The notes under the pieces were generated by a model that made no database searches, was not told the DNA's origin, and saw only the letters and a program-made list of their open reading frames with translations. The position numbers and the translations under genes were made by a program. This document shows positions 15,942 to 24,666 of a stretch of 38,212 bases of DNA, one piece after another (the stretch's first letter is position 1; each line of letters opens with the position of its first letter). The stretch covers positions 1-38,212 of the forward strand of contig JAYVOC010000104.1 of the NCBI GenBank assembly GCA_043758125.1, in the 5' to 3' direction. Source of the stretch: JANXSD01 sp043758125. GTDB lineage: Bacteria > Bacteroidota > Bacteroidia > AKYH767-A > OLB10.

Positions 15942-18470
15942 TTAAAACTTAGCTTGTAATTTTAAATTTAAAAGTCGTGAAGTAAGGTAATTTGGAATTC
16001 CATATTGTCGTCCTGTCACATCGGTAATCCATGTGTAAGAAACAGTATTACTAACTTGTAATAAATTAAAAACTTCGAGACTTATCCAAAGTGATTTTAA
16101 TTTATTTATAACAGCTAAACGCGATGTGTTTTTCTTGTCTTCATCAATGATGATTTTTGAAAATCCAATATCAACTCTTCTGTAAGTTGGTCCTCGTAAA
16201 ACATCTTTATAACGATCATTTCCAGGAGGACCAAAAGGCAATCCTGTTCCGAAAACTAAATTTAAGTGCATCCTAAATGTTGGAAATTTTGGCAGATAAT
16301 CTTGAAAGAAAACACTAAATGTTAATCGTTGATCGGAAGGGCGCGGAATATTTCCAGGATAATTTTTTACCGAGTCAACTGGAACATCATTTAAAGTATA
16401 ACCCTTAATGATTTGTTTTCCATCGGAGTTATAATAATTGTAATAATAATCATCACTTAAATTTTCTTCTGTTTTTAGAAAAGATAAGGATGCCCATGAT
16501 TCAATGCCACTAACAAATTCTCCATTCACGCGAAGATCAAGACCAGTTGCATATCCAGTAGCATTATTTTTTGCTAAGTAACGAACACGTGTATTGTCTA
16601 ATTTATAAGGAATTAAATTATCCATTTTTTTGTAGTAAACTTCTGAGGTAAGCTTAAATTCTCTTCCCCAAGAAAGAAATTCATAATCACTTCCAAGTAC
16701 AAAGTGAAGTGAACGTTGTGCTACAATATTTTTATTGATTTGTCCATCAAGTCCTCGTAATTCACGATAGAATGGTGGTTGATAATATAAGCCTGTTGAA
16801 AAACGAATTGTTAATTTTTTATTCCATTTTGGTTTATACGAAATTGATGCTCGCGGACTAACATTTAAATCTTTATTCAAGTCCCAATAGGTTGCACGAA
16901 CACCAGCATTAATAGTAAATGTTTCGAAATTCCAATTATTTTGTACGAATCCACTAAAGCGATTTGAACTTAAAGAGATTTTATTTTTCACAACATTGTT
17001 CAATACAATTTGTTGTCCAATATAACCACCTATTGAATCTCCTGGGATATCAGGTACATGTACGATAGAGTAGTCGGCAGAGTCTCTGTATTGCCACTCA
17101 CTGATATTATCACTGATGGATTCATGCTGAGCTTTTACTCCCCATTGCAGAGCAATTTTATTTGTTGTATAATAACCTTTGTGCTCTGCACTAGTAACAT
17201 TTGCCTTTAGCTCATTACGCGCATGATCAAGGAATCCACCAACGCCTCTATTAAACGCTACATTCCCAAAACTACTTGATCCTAAATCGCGCTCTAACTC
17301 ATCAAGATAATATTGCCCAACGATATCATAAAATTCTTGTTCCTTAGTGTAAAATCCAGAAGTAATTAATTTTAATTTTAACCTGTCATTTACTTTATGT
17401 GTTAATGATAAAGCACCTTGCGTTGTTTGATATCGATCCACTTCTTGTCCATCGAAGAAAACTGTGAAACGTAAAGCTTCATTTATATTCCCAAATTCAG
17501 TTTTTCTTGTTGAAGGAATTACTTTGTATTTATTACTAGAATAATTTCCCAAAAAGGAGAGTTCTGTTTTCTTAGAGAATTTATAAGTTAATAATCCTTG
17601 ATAATCTGTGAACGATGGTTTATAATCTCCTTTTGTATCAAGGTTTTTCAAAAGAAATTGATTCGACTTCTGACGAAATCCAGTGAGCCAAGAAAATTTT
17701 TCATTCTTTGATAATCCTTCCAAGTGAAATCCTGCACCTAAAAAACTTAAATAGGCACTACCAGCAAATTTTTCTGGCTTACGGTATTTAATATCAAGAA
17801 CAGATGATAATTTATCACCATACATTGCGCTAAATCCTCCAGCACTAAAATTGATGTCATCTACTAAATCGGAGTTGATAAAACTTAATCCTTCCTGTTG
17901 TCCTGTGCGTACTAAAAATGGACGATAAATTTCAATATCGTTTACGTAAACCAAATTTTCATCATAGTTGCCACCACGAACTGAGTAGTTGGAAGATAAT
18001 TCATTATTGGAAACTACACCAGGCATTGTTTTTAAAACATCTTCAAAATTTCCTGATACAGAAGGAAGATGCTCTATTGTTCTTGGTTCAATACGAGTGG
18101 TACTAATGTCACGCGCCTTTTCTGCCTTAATATTTACAGGACTTAAATTTGTGATATTCGTTTTTAATACTGGATCATAATTTCTTTGTTCACCAGCTGT
18201 TAATTTTATGGAGATGCGTTGTGTTGAAAATCCTAAAATAGAAAATGCAATTTCTACATCTTTATAAGGAGTAATTTTTAAACTATAATGACCACGAATA
18301 TCAGACGATGTTCCGTTTGTTAATCCAATTACTGAAATATTAACTCCTTCGATTGGTTTACCAATTGAATCGCGAATTACTCCATTTAAAATACCATCTT
18401 GAGCTTTAGAAGTATCTATTGAAAATAAAATAACAAGAAATGTGAGCAACAATAAATAACGTTTGCGCAT
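15942..18470 (-). CDS. TonB-dependent outer-membrane receptor
   Basis: An 842-residue receptor. The start ATG at 18470 gives a clean signal peptide (MRKRYLLLLTFLVILF, ending SKAQ); the frame is open further upstream to 18545, but that extension overlaps the preceding gene and lacks similarity. Order: signal (1-23), carboxypeptidase-regulatory-like beta-sandwich (about 27-110), plug domain (about 120-225; SNYSVRGGNYDENLVYVND), then a beta-barrel to the terminal LNLKLQAKF with the usual aromatic last residue. It imports a ligand across the outer membrane using TonB energy; the ligand is unknown and no SusD partner is adjacent. It starts 1 nt after the stop of the upstream gene, so the pair is cotranscribed. 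Confidence 0.92.
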   Translation of the reverse strand: MRKRYLLLLTFLVILFSIDTSKAQDGILNGVIRDSIGKPIEGVNISVIGLTNGTSSDIRGHYSLKITPYKDVEIAFSILGFSTQRISIKLTAGEQRNYDPVLKTNITNLSPVNIKAEKARDISTTRIEPRTIEHLPSVSGNFEDVLKTMPGVVSNNELSSNYSVRGGNYDENLVYVNDIEIYRPFLVRTGQQEGLSFINSDLVDDINFSAGGFSAMYGDKLSSVLDIKYRKPEKFAGSAYLSFLGAGFHLEGLSKNEKFSWLTGFRQKSNQFLLKNLDTKGDYKPSFTDYQGLLTYKFSKKTELSFLGNYSSNKYKVIPSTRKTEFGNINEALRFTVFFDGQEVDRYQTTQGALSLTHKVNDRLKLKLITSGFYTKEQEFYDIVGQYYLDELERDLGSSSFGNVAFNRGVGGFLDHARNELKANVTSAEHKGYYTTNKIALQWGVKAQHESISDNISEWQYRDSADYSIVHVPDIPGDSIGGYIGQQIVLNNVVKNKISLSSNRFSGFVQNNWNFETFTINAGVRATYWDLNKDLNVSPRASISYKPKWNKKLTIRFSTGLYYQPPFYRELRGLDGQINKNIVAQRSLHFVLGSDYEFLSWGREFKLTSEVYYKKMDNLIPYKLDNTRVRYLAKNNATGYATGLDLRVNGEFVSGIESWASLSFLKTEENLSDDYYYNYYNSDGKQIIKGYTLNDVPVDSVKNYPGNIPRPSDQRLTFSVFFQDYLPKFPTFRMHLNLVFGTGLPFGPPGNDRYKDVLRGPTYRRVDIGFSKIIIDEDKKNTSRLAVINKLKSLWISLEVFNLLQVSNTVSYTWITDVTGRQYGIPNYLTSRLLNLKLQAKF

Positions 18471-18471
18471 A

Positions 18472-19137
18472 CTAATATTTTTCGTCTTTTTCTTTTCGTT
18501 TAAACGCACCGTCTTGCCATGCTTTGATGAATGAGGCCCATGCAAGCGGATTCAAAATATTATTAACTGGTAATTGTCCTGCAGTGTATAATCTACTTTG
18601 ACGTTCAGCCGTTACAAATTTATAATTGATACTTCCATCATAAGGTACTGCATCTTGAATTTCCTTTCGTTGTGCAAGTTCAAGATTTCGTTGAGCACGT
18701 TTCATGTCATCATCAGGTAACTGCAATTCAAGAAATGCACGTTTGAATTCTTCTTTACTTGGCCATGGATAAATAGTAGCTTCTCTTAATAATATCGTAT
18801 CACGTTTCATCGTTTGAATTAGTGAATATCTGTTATCTGTAAGGGTATCAGCTATAATATAACGTGATGGTTTGTAACCAATATATTGAAAATCGATTGT
18901 ATCACCTTTCATCGCAACAAAAGAATAAAAGCCATAAAAATCTGTTACTGTTCCTCTATGCGTACGATGAATAATCACGTTTACATAAGGAAGTGGTTGT
19001 AAAGAATCATTACTAACTACAACACCAGAAAATTGAATTAAATCTTGTGACGGATGTTGTTGCGCTTGTGCTTTTATAACGAGACTTGAGAGTACCATTA
19101 TAATGATCAAAAACTTTGTTTGGAATAATTTCTTCAT
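18472..19137 (-). CDS. Exported protein with carboxypeptidase-regulatory-like domain
   Basis: A 221-residue exported protein. Signal sequence about 1-25 (ends KAQAQ), then a CarboxypepD_reg-like beta-sandwich (about 35-115) with the usual pattern LPYVNVIIHRTHRGTVTDFYG and IGYKPSRY. A basic, helical segment (KEEFKRAFLELQLPDDDMKRA) and an aromatic tail follow. The same domain family forms the N-terminus of the receptor encoded 1 nt downstream, so this protein may be a partner of that receptor at the outer membrane, but no function is known for this architecture. The tail ends KRKEKDEKY. Confidence 0.8.
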   Translation of the reverse strand: MKKLFQTKFLIIIMVLSSLVIKAQAQQHPSQDLIQFSGVVVSNDSLQPLPYVNVIIHRTHRGTVTDFYGFYSFVAMKGDTIDFQYIGYKPSRYIIADTLTDNRYSLIQTMKRDTILLREATIYPWPSKEEFKRAFLELQLPDDDMKRAQRNLELAQRKEIQDAVPYDGSINYKFVTAERQSRLYTAGQLPVNNILNPLAWASFIKAWQDGAFKRKEKDEKY

Positions 19138-19728
19138 CGCACGAAGTTAAAGAATGCGCGGTAATATTGTGGCGATAATTTCATAGCATTTCAATGATGT
19201 TATAGTTGGACGTAAAATGATATTGTACAACGAATTATTTTGTGAATTATTGGCAGGAGCATTTTAAATGTAATGGTCATTATAAACATCGTTATTTCAT
19301 CATTGATATATCCCATTTATTATTAAATCTTATTTTAACAGCGCTATAATTTTTGACCTTCAATCAGTGAAAATTTGTAAAGTACCTTTTTAAACTTAAC
19401 ACATTGATATGTAGTTTTTTATATAAAATTTATTTGAAGACATATTTTTATGATTTTTTGCAAGTCTGTAAAGGAAGCGTAAAATATAGGGATCGCATCA
19501 ACTTTTGCAGAATAGAATTGTCCTCTATACGTTGTTGAATATGAACATACGATTATGAGAAAAACTCCAACTCTTAAAATCCATACTATTAAAAAGTTCG
19601 TATCTATAATAAACTAAAACTCATTTTGAAACGTTCTTGAAAGTGAGTTGATACGCCTGATTTTGAAGTGTTTATATGGCATAAAATTTGCTCTTGGAAA
19701 ATAACACACATTACGCTAAAATAAGAAT
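19138..19728. other. 591-nt intergenic region upstream of the sigma gene
   Basis: Divergent control region between the receptor operon and the sigma-factor gene. No reading frame or RNA gene is recognisable. It holds a hairpin (19618-19649) close to the sigma gene and a GGAAGCGTAA motif at 19473-19482 that recurs at 22121-22130 and, as GAAGGCGTAA, at 22043-22052. Confidence 0.6.
19618..19649 (+). promoter_or_regulatory. Hairpin in the presumed leader of the sigma gene
   Basis: AACTCATTTT (19618-19627) pairs with AAAGTGAGTT (19640-19649) with one G-U pair and a 12-nt loop. It lies 80 nt before the ATG, with no T-run, so it is not a simple terminator; a regulatory or processing role is conjecture. 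Confidence 0.3.
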
Positions 19729-20592
19729 ATGAGACAGCTAAAAATTACACAGTCGATTACCAACAGAGAAAGTGCCTCACTAGAGAAGTATCTTCAAGAC
19801 ATCGGTAAGGAAGAGATGGTGACTCCACATCAGGAGGTAGAACTGGCACAACGAATAAAACAAGGAGATCAATTAGCATTAGATAAATTAACAAGAGCTA
19901 ATCTCCGATTTGTAGTATCAGTAGCGAAGCAGTACCAAAACCAAGGATTGAGTTTGCCTGATTTAATTAACGAAGGGAATTTAGGATTAATAAAAGCCGC
20001 ACAACGATTTGATGAAACAAAAGGATTCAAATTTATTTCTTATGCGGTATGGTGGATTCGTCAAAGTATTTTGCAATCCATTGCTGAACAATCAAGAATG
20101 GTTCGATTACCATTGAATCAAATAGGAGCGATGAATAAAGTTAAAAAGGCTTTATCGAAACTCGAACAAACCTATCAACGCGAACCAAGTCCAGATGAAA
20201 TTTCAGAAGTTGTAGAGCTTAGTAGAGATCAAGTACGTGATGTACTTCGGGTTAATAATAAGCCTATTTCAATGGATGCACCGTTTGATAATAACGAAGA
20301 CAATAATACTTTGTTAGATGTAATGTCGAATGATGATATTCCCTTAGCTGATTCGCATCTTATCGATGAATCATTAACGGAAGATGTAAATCGTTCTTTA
20401 AATACTTTATCAAAACGTGAATCAGAAGTGATAAAAATGTTTTTCGGAATTGGAACAAAACATTCTATGTCGTTAGATGAAATTGGAATGCAACTAAGTT
20501 TAACACGAGAACGTGTTCGTCAAATTAAAGAGACAGGATTACGCCGATTAAAACATAATTCAAGAAATAAATTATTGAAATCGTACTTGTAA
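19729..20592 (+). CDS. rpoD: Primary sigma factor, RpoD/SigA family (Bacteroidota type)
   Basis: A 287-residue sigma-70 factor. Region 1.2 (about 18-50; LEKYLQDIGKEEMVTPHQE), region 2 with the core-binding and -10 motifs (about 55-125; DLINEGNLGLIKAAQRFD, then SYAVWWIRQSI), region 3 (about 130-190) and region 4 with the helix-turn-helix LTRERVRQIKETGLRRLKH. The short length and missing region 1.1 are typical of the Bacteroidota housekeeping sigma, which recognises the TTTG/TAnnTTTG promoter rather than TTGACA/TATAAT. It has its own long upstream region and a terminator downstream. Confidence 0.95.
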   Translation: MRQLKITQSITNRESASLEKYLQDIGKEEMVTPHQEVELAQRIKQGDQLALDKLTRANLRFVVSVAKQYQNQGLSLPDLINEGNLGLIKAAQRFDETKGFKFISYAVWWIRQSILQSIAEQSRMVRLPLNQIGAMNKVKKALSKLEQTYQREPSPDEISEVVELSRDQVRDVLRVNNKPISMDAPFDNNEDNNTLLDVMSNDDIPLADSHLIDESLTEDVNRSLNTLSKRESEVIKMFFGIGTKHSMSLDEIGMQLSLTRERVRQIKETGLRRLKHNSRNKLLKSYL

Positions 20593-20612
20593 AGTACATA
20601 AGGTTGGTTAGG

Positions 20613-20648
20613 AAAAGCCGGGTACTGTGTAAATGGTGCTCGGTTTTT
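20613..20648 (+). terminator. Terminator after the sigma gene
   Basis: AAAAGCCGGGTAC (20613-20625) pairs with GTGCTCGGTTTTT (20636-20648) using several G-U pairs, about a 10-nt loop, ending in a T-run. It lies between convergent genes and may serve both. Confidence 0.6.
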
Positions 20649-20670
20649 ATTTGTGATAATTCTTAAATTG

Positions 20671-21903
20671 TTATCGTTTCCTTTTCTTTTTTAACGCTTG
20701 TGCTTTCTCATCATCAAGCATTAATTTTCGCCAATTTGTATCTGTATCAAAAGTTGATTCGAGTGTATAGGAATAATCTTTTTTATTGATTTCCATCACT
20801 TCAATTGTCTTTTCTAAAAATGATTCGATCTCACGTAATGTTGGAATTTCTTCTTTACTACAGAAAGTGATAGCAATTCCTTTTTTATTCGCGCGACCAG
20901 TTCTTCCAACACGGTGAACATAATTTTCTGATTGCTCTGGAAGATCATAATTGATGACATAATCAATATCAGGAACATCAATTCCTCGAGCTGAAATATC
21001 AGTAGCTATTAGCACTTTAAGTTCACCACTTCTGAATTTATTTAATACGTCAACACGATCATCTTGATCTTTTTCACCGTGAATTGTTTGTGTATCAATT
21101 TCAACTTTTTGCATTGCTTTAGAAACACGTTCTGCTCTTACGCGAGTACGAACGAAAACTAAAATTTTACTTTCTGGATTTTCTTTGATGATACGTTCTA
21201 AAAAAAATCGTTTATCATCCATCTCAATATAAGCAACAGCATGATTTATTTTTTTGGCAACAGGATCATTCGGTGAAATCTGAATTCTAATTGCATTACG
21301 CACTAATCCGTAAGCAAGATTTTTAATTGTTTCATTAATTGTAGCAGAGAAAAATAATGTTTGTCGATCACGAGGTAATCGTTTTATCAAATCATTAATA
21401 TCATTAATAAAGCCGAGATCCAACATGTGATCCGCTTCATCTAACACAAGTGTATCAACTCTATTTAAAAATAAATGTCCTTGACTTACTAAATCAAATA
21501 AGCGTCCTGGAGTAGCTATTAAAATATCTACACCATCTTCCAACTGATCAATTTGTGGTGACTGATCAACGCCACCGATTAAGCAAAGAATTTTTACGTC
21601 CGTATATTTTCCAATCGTTTCAAAAACATCTGTTACTTGTAGTGCAAGTTCATGTGTAGGAACCATTACAATGCAGCGAATACCCTCAGGTCTTCTAGCA
21701 CGTTTATTTTCCAAACTCATATTCAATACAGGGATAGCAAACGCTGCTGTTTTTCCAGTTCCTGTTTGCGCAATAGCTAAAACGTCTTCGCCTTTCAAAA
21801 TCGCAGGAATGGATTTAAATTGAATATCTGTAGGTTTTTTGTACCCTAAATCTTGTAAACCGCGCTTTATTTCTGGTGCTATTTGATAATCTTCGAACTT
21901 CAT
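20671..21903 (-). CDS. DEAD-box ATP-dependent RNA helicase
   Basis: A 410-residue RNA helicase of the RhlE/DeaD type. From the ATG at 21903: Q motif with DIQFKSIP (26-33), motif I AQTGTGKT (45-52), motif II DEAD (155-158), motif III SAT (186-188), motif VI HRVGRTGR (330-337), and a short basic C-terminal tail (ALKKKRKR). The frame is open back to 21951, but a TAnnTTTG promoter box lies within that extension and the extra 16 residues precede the usual family start, so 21903 is preferred. It probably unwinds structured RNA in ribosome assembly or mRNA turnover. Confidence 0.93.
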   Translation of the reverse strand: MKFEDYQIAPEIKRGLQDLGYKKPTDIQFKSIPAILKGEDVLAIAQTGTGKTAAFAIPVLNMSLENKRARRPEGIRCIVMVPTHELALQVTDVFETIGKYTDVKILCLIGGVDQSPQIDQLEDGVDILIATPGRLFDLVSQGHLFLNRVDTLVLDEADHMLDLGFINDINDLIKRLPRDRQTLFFSATINETIKNLAYGLVRNAIRIQISPNDPVAKKINHAVAYIEMDDKRFFLERIIKENPESKILVFVRTRVRAERVSKAMQKVEIDTQTIHGEKDQDDRVDVLNKFRSGELKVLIATDISARGIDVPDIDYVINYDLPEQSENYVHRVGRTGRANKKGIAITFCSKEEIPTLREIESFLEKTIEVMEINKKDYSYTLESTFDTDTNWRKLMLDDEKAQALKKKRKR

Positions 21904-21926
21904 AGTAATAGTCAATTGAGATTTTA

Positions 21927-21934
21927 CAAAGGTA
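21927..21934 (-). promoter_or_regulatory. -7 promoter box for the DEAD-box helicase gene
   Basis: Minus-strand TACCTTTG, 23 nt before the preferred ATG, matches TAnnTTTG. It falls within the longer reading frame and so supports the downstream start. No clear -33. Confidence 0.45.
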
Positions 21935-22205
21935 GCAGCATATTGCTTCATTAGCTTCTCGAAAGAAATCGAGTTATAGGTGTAAAAGATTATATAAATC
22001 CTTGATACTTTATTCGCCTAATTTAAGTCTTGTATAATTTTTGAAGGCGTAAAAATATTTGAACATTATCATTGATTTGTCGGGTTTAATTCTAATAGAA
22101 TTTAGAACGATAGTACTTTTGGAAGCGTAAGAATTACTTAAATCTCAATTGTAGAATATCAAGATATAAAGACCTTTGTAGCACAAACAACTAAAACCAA
22201 ACATT

Positions 22206-23951
22206 ATGAAAAAATTATTTACATTTTTATTCTTAACTGCTTCCATGCTTTACATGAGTTATGGTAGGGCTATTGCGCAGGTCATCACACCTGGAATAGA
22301 TCTTATAGCTGCTGGAGATAGTTCTTGGAATTCCTCTTGTGTGGTTCCAGATGTAAGAGACATGTATTGCTATGGCACGGCATCTGGTTATAGTGCAACT
22401 GACTCAATCCTAATCAATATTGCGTTTGGCGATGGAACTGATACTTCTTTTTACATGATTCCTTTTCAGGGAAGCGTTTATTTCAGCAGTTATATTAATC
22501 ATATTTATACGCTTCCTGGTTTGTATGCGGCGCAGTTTATTGCAACCGGACCAGATGGAAGTACGGATACAATAGTTGATAATACAATTTTAGTTGCTAC
22601 ACAATGTAATACTATTAGTGGTAAATTGTATCTTGATAATAACAACAATTGTATTTATGATGCAGGCGATTCTCCTGTAACATGGTCATACGTTGAAGCA
22701 AGTTTTAATGGAAGTGGTATCGCTTATGGAGGAACTGATTCTTTAGGTGATTATTCAATTTCAGTTCCTAGTGGATTTACTTATACTATTACACCCTATT
22801 ACTATAATAGTTTTACTGTTGCTTGTCCTGTTGCTGGAAGCTATTCCGTTTCTACTTTCCCTTCTACTGGAAATGATTTCGCTCTTTTATGCAATCCTCA
22901 ATCGGATTTAACCGGTAATATTTATGGACAAGGATTCAGAAACAATGCATCAACTACACTTTGGTTATCAGCGTATAATAAATTAGCAACTTGTGCTTCG
23001 CCAAATGCTACAGTAACAGTAACTCTTGATCCCTTGTTGAGTTATGTGAGCTCTTCAGCAACACCATTATCAGTAAGTGGATCTCAGATTGTATTTAATG
23101 CTGGTCAATTATTGGGATATAATTATTCAGACTTTAATACTGCACTAACACTTTTAACAGATATCAGTGCAAACCTTGGTGATACTTTATGTATAACAAT
23201 GACTATTGATCCAATGACTGGCGATGCAAATCCAGCAGACAATACCGTTACAGTTTGTATGCTTGTTCGTAACAGTTGTGATCCAAATGAAAAGGAAGAA
23301 TTACATGCTGGTGCAGGAACTGCGAATGTTGCACATGGAACTGAATTAGCATATACAATCATGTTCCAAAATGTCGGTAATGATGAAGCGTATAAAGTAA
23401 GTGTAGTGGATGATATCGATCAGAACTTAGATTTATCAACTTTGAAAATTACAGGATATAGTTTTCAACCTGAGATTTCTGTTACTGGAAATACGTTGAA
23501 ATTTGATTTCAATAATATTAATTTAGCTGCTGCTTCTGTTAACGAACCAATGAGTCATGGATATGTTGCTTATAAAATTAAGCCAAAGACTTCTGCAGTA
23601 ATTGGTACTACAATTAATAATTATGCAAAAATTAATTTCGATTATAACCCTTCCATTATCACGAATACCGTTACTGATATTATAGCATTAACAACTGGAT
23701 TAAATACAATCAATTATACAAGTGACGTTGCAATGTATCCGAATCCTTCTAATGAATCATTTGCTATAACTACCGCAACTAAAACAGCTTCGTTACTTAC
23801 AATTTATGATGTTACAGGTCGTACAATAATTGCTAAGCATGTTGTTAGTGATAAACAAATAATCAGCACCAAAGGATTAAACGCAGGTGTATATTTCGTT
23901 ACTTTAATCAGCGATGGTAAAACACATACTGGAAAACTGTTGGTAAAATAA
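22206..23951 (+). CDS. Type IX-secreted surface protein with SdrD-B-like and DUF7619-like domains
   Basis: A 581-residue secreted protein. Signal sequence about 1-25 (ends AIAQ); a PKD-like beta domain (about 40-125); an SdrD B-like module (about 140-215; GKLYLDNNNNCIYDAGDS, Asp/Asn-rich and probably calcium-binding); a domain with CDPNEKEELHAGAG and LAYTIMFQNVGNDEA (about 355-480) as in DUF7619; and a type A Por C-terminal sorting domain (about 505-581; MYPNPSNESF, GLNAGVYFVTLISDG, GKLLVK). Such proteins are exported by the type IX system and often attached to the cell surface. Role unknown. It has a strong terminator downstream. Confidence 0.88.
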   Translation: MKKLFTFLFLTASMLYMSYGRAIAQVITPGIDLIAAGDSSWNSSCVVPDVRDMYCYGTASGYSATDSILINIAFGDGTDTSFYMIPFQGSVYFSSYINHIYTLPGLYAAQFIATGPDGSTDTIVDNTILVATQCNTISGKLYLDNNNNCIYDAGDSPVTWSYVEASFNGSGIAYGGTDSLGDYSISVPSGFTYTITPYYYNSFTVACPVAGSYSVSTFPSTGNDFALLCNPQSDLTGNIYGQGFRNNASTTLWLSAYNKLATCASPNATVTVTLDPLLSYVSSSATPLSVSGSQIVFNAGQLLGYNYSDFNTALTLLTDISANLGDTLCITMTIDPMTGDANPADNTVTVCMLVRNSCDPNEKEELHAGAGTANVAHGTELAYTIMFQNVGNDEAYKVSVVDDIDQNLDLSTLKITGYSFQPEISVTGNTLKFDFNNINLAAASVNEPMSHGYVAYKIKPKTSAVIGTTINNYAKINFDYNPSIITNTVTDIIALTTGLNTINYTSDVAMYPNPSNESFAITTATKTASLLTIYDVTGRTIIAKHVVSDKQIISTKGLNAGVYFVTLISDGKTHTGKLLVK

Positions 23952-23972
23952 TAGTTTCGATTTTACTTTGTT

Positions 23973-24001
23973 AAGCAGACTGGTTGAAAGCCAGTCTGCT
24001 T
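23973..24001 (+). terminator. Terminator after the type IX cargo gene
   Basis: AAGCAGACTGG (23973-23983) and CCAGTCTGCTT (23991-24001) form an 11-bp perfect stem with a 7-nt loop followed by TTTTT. It also marks the boundary to the accessory patch. Confidence 0.85.
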
Positions 24002-24140
24002 TTTTGTTAACAAAACTTTGGAGATGATTTTTTTTTTCAATTTGTTAGTTCAAAAAACAATATGCAAATAGTAATTAACTCAATTTATTTTTCTGTTTTT
24101 AAAATAGTGTTGTCTGTAAGGTTTGTATTGGTTTGGATGT

Positions 24141-24666
24141 GGTCAACAATATTTGGTTTGTACTATGAATGGCGGAAAACTAATTTCAATATTTTTTACA
24201 TCTTCAGAATTTATAGAAGGATAACTATAGCCGTTTGAGAATGAAATTATTTAATCAATTTGTTTTTGTGAACGGCAAAGCAAGTATAGAAATTTCTCAT
24301 TTAATTTTTGATTTGGTTTGATAACATCAAATCCAGTTAAGCAGATTAAATTTCCCTTTACATTTTCAATGAAGGCAATTGCTTTTAGATATATTCTTGC
24401 GGTTTATAAAATGGAATCTCCATTTTGCACAATTCGCCTTGCTCTTGATGGTGCATATACGAATTTGAAATTTTCCATTGGTTCTATTTTTCCTTTTGAA
24501 CACTTGAAATATCTACACAACTCATTTCAAAATCCTCCTCGGCATTTTCAGGTAAAGCATCATCATTGACAGATGAGCAATATTTTATTTTATTTAATTC
24601 CGAATGACGTGGAATTTCTCCAATCCAATCAATGGCTGTTGGTTTATATTTTGGGTAGGTCGTCAT
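24141..24666 (-). pseudogene. hsdS remnant: type I restriction specificity subunit, first half, frameshifted
   Basis: The ATG at 24666 opens the typical HsdS N-terminus YPKYKPTAIDWIGEIPRH and runs 60 residues to a stop at 24484. Adding one base in the T5 run at 24488-24492 (plus strand) restores the HsdS frame: YAPSRARRIVQNGDSIL, then AIAFIENVKGNLICLTGFDV, PNQKLNEKFLYLLCRSQKQ and GYSYPSINSEDVKNIEISFP, all recognisable as target-recognition-domain 1 and its end. In-frame TAA codons occur at 24404-24406 and 24251-24253 (plus coordinates), and similarity ends at a TGA at 24143-24145. The second recognition domain is missing. The ATG overlaps the stop of the upstream RAYT gene by 4 nt. I infer a dead gene; similarity is from memory of the family. 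Confidence 0.8.

Noticed and set aside
18471..18545. Longer start for the TonB-dependent receptor
   Set aside because: It overlaps the upstream gene and would hide the signal peptide that begins at the ATG at 18470.
21904..21951. Longer start for the DEAD-box helicase
   Set aside because: A TAnnTTTG promoter box lies within it, and the family starts at MKFEDYQI-like sequence.
24318..24569. 83-residue plus-strand reading frame
   Set aside because: It is the antisense shadow of the hsdS remnant, whose restored minus-strand frame has clear HsdS similarity.
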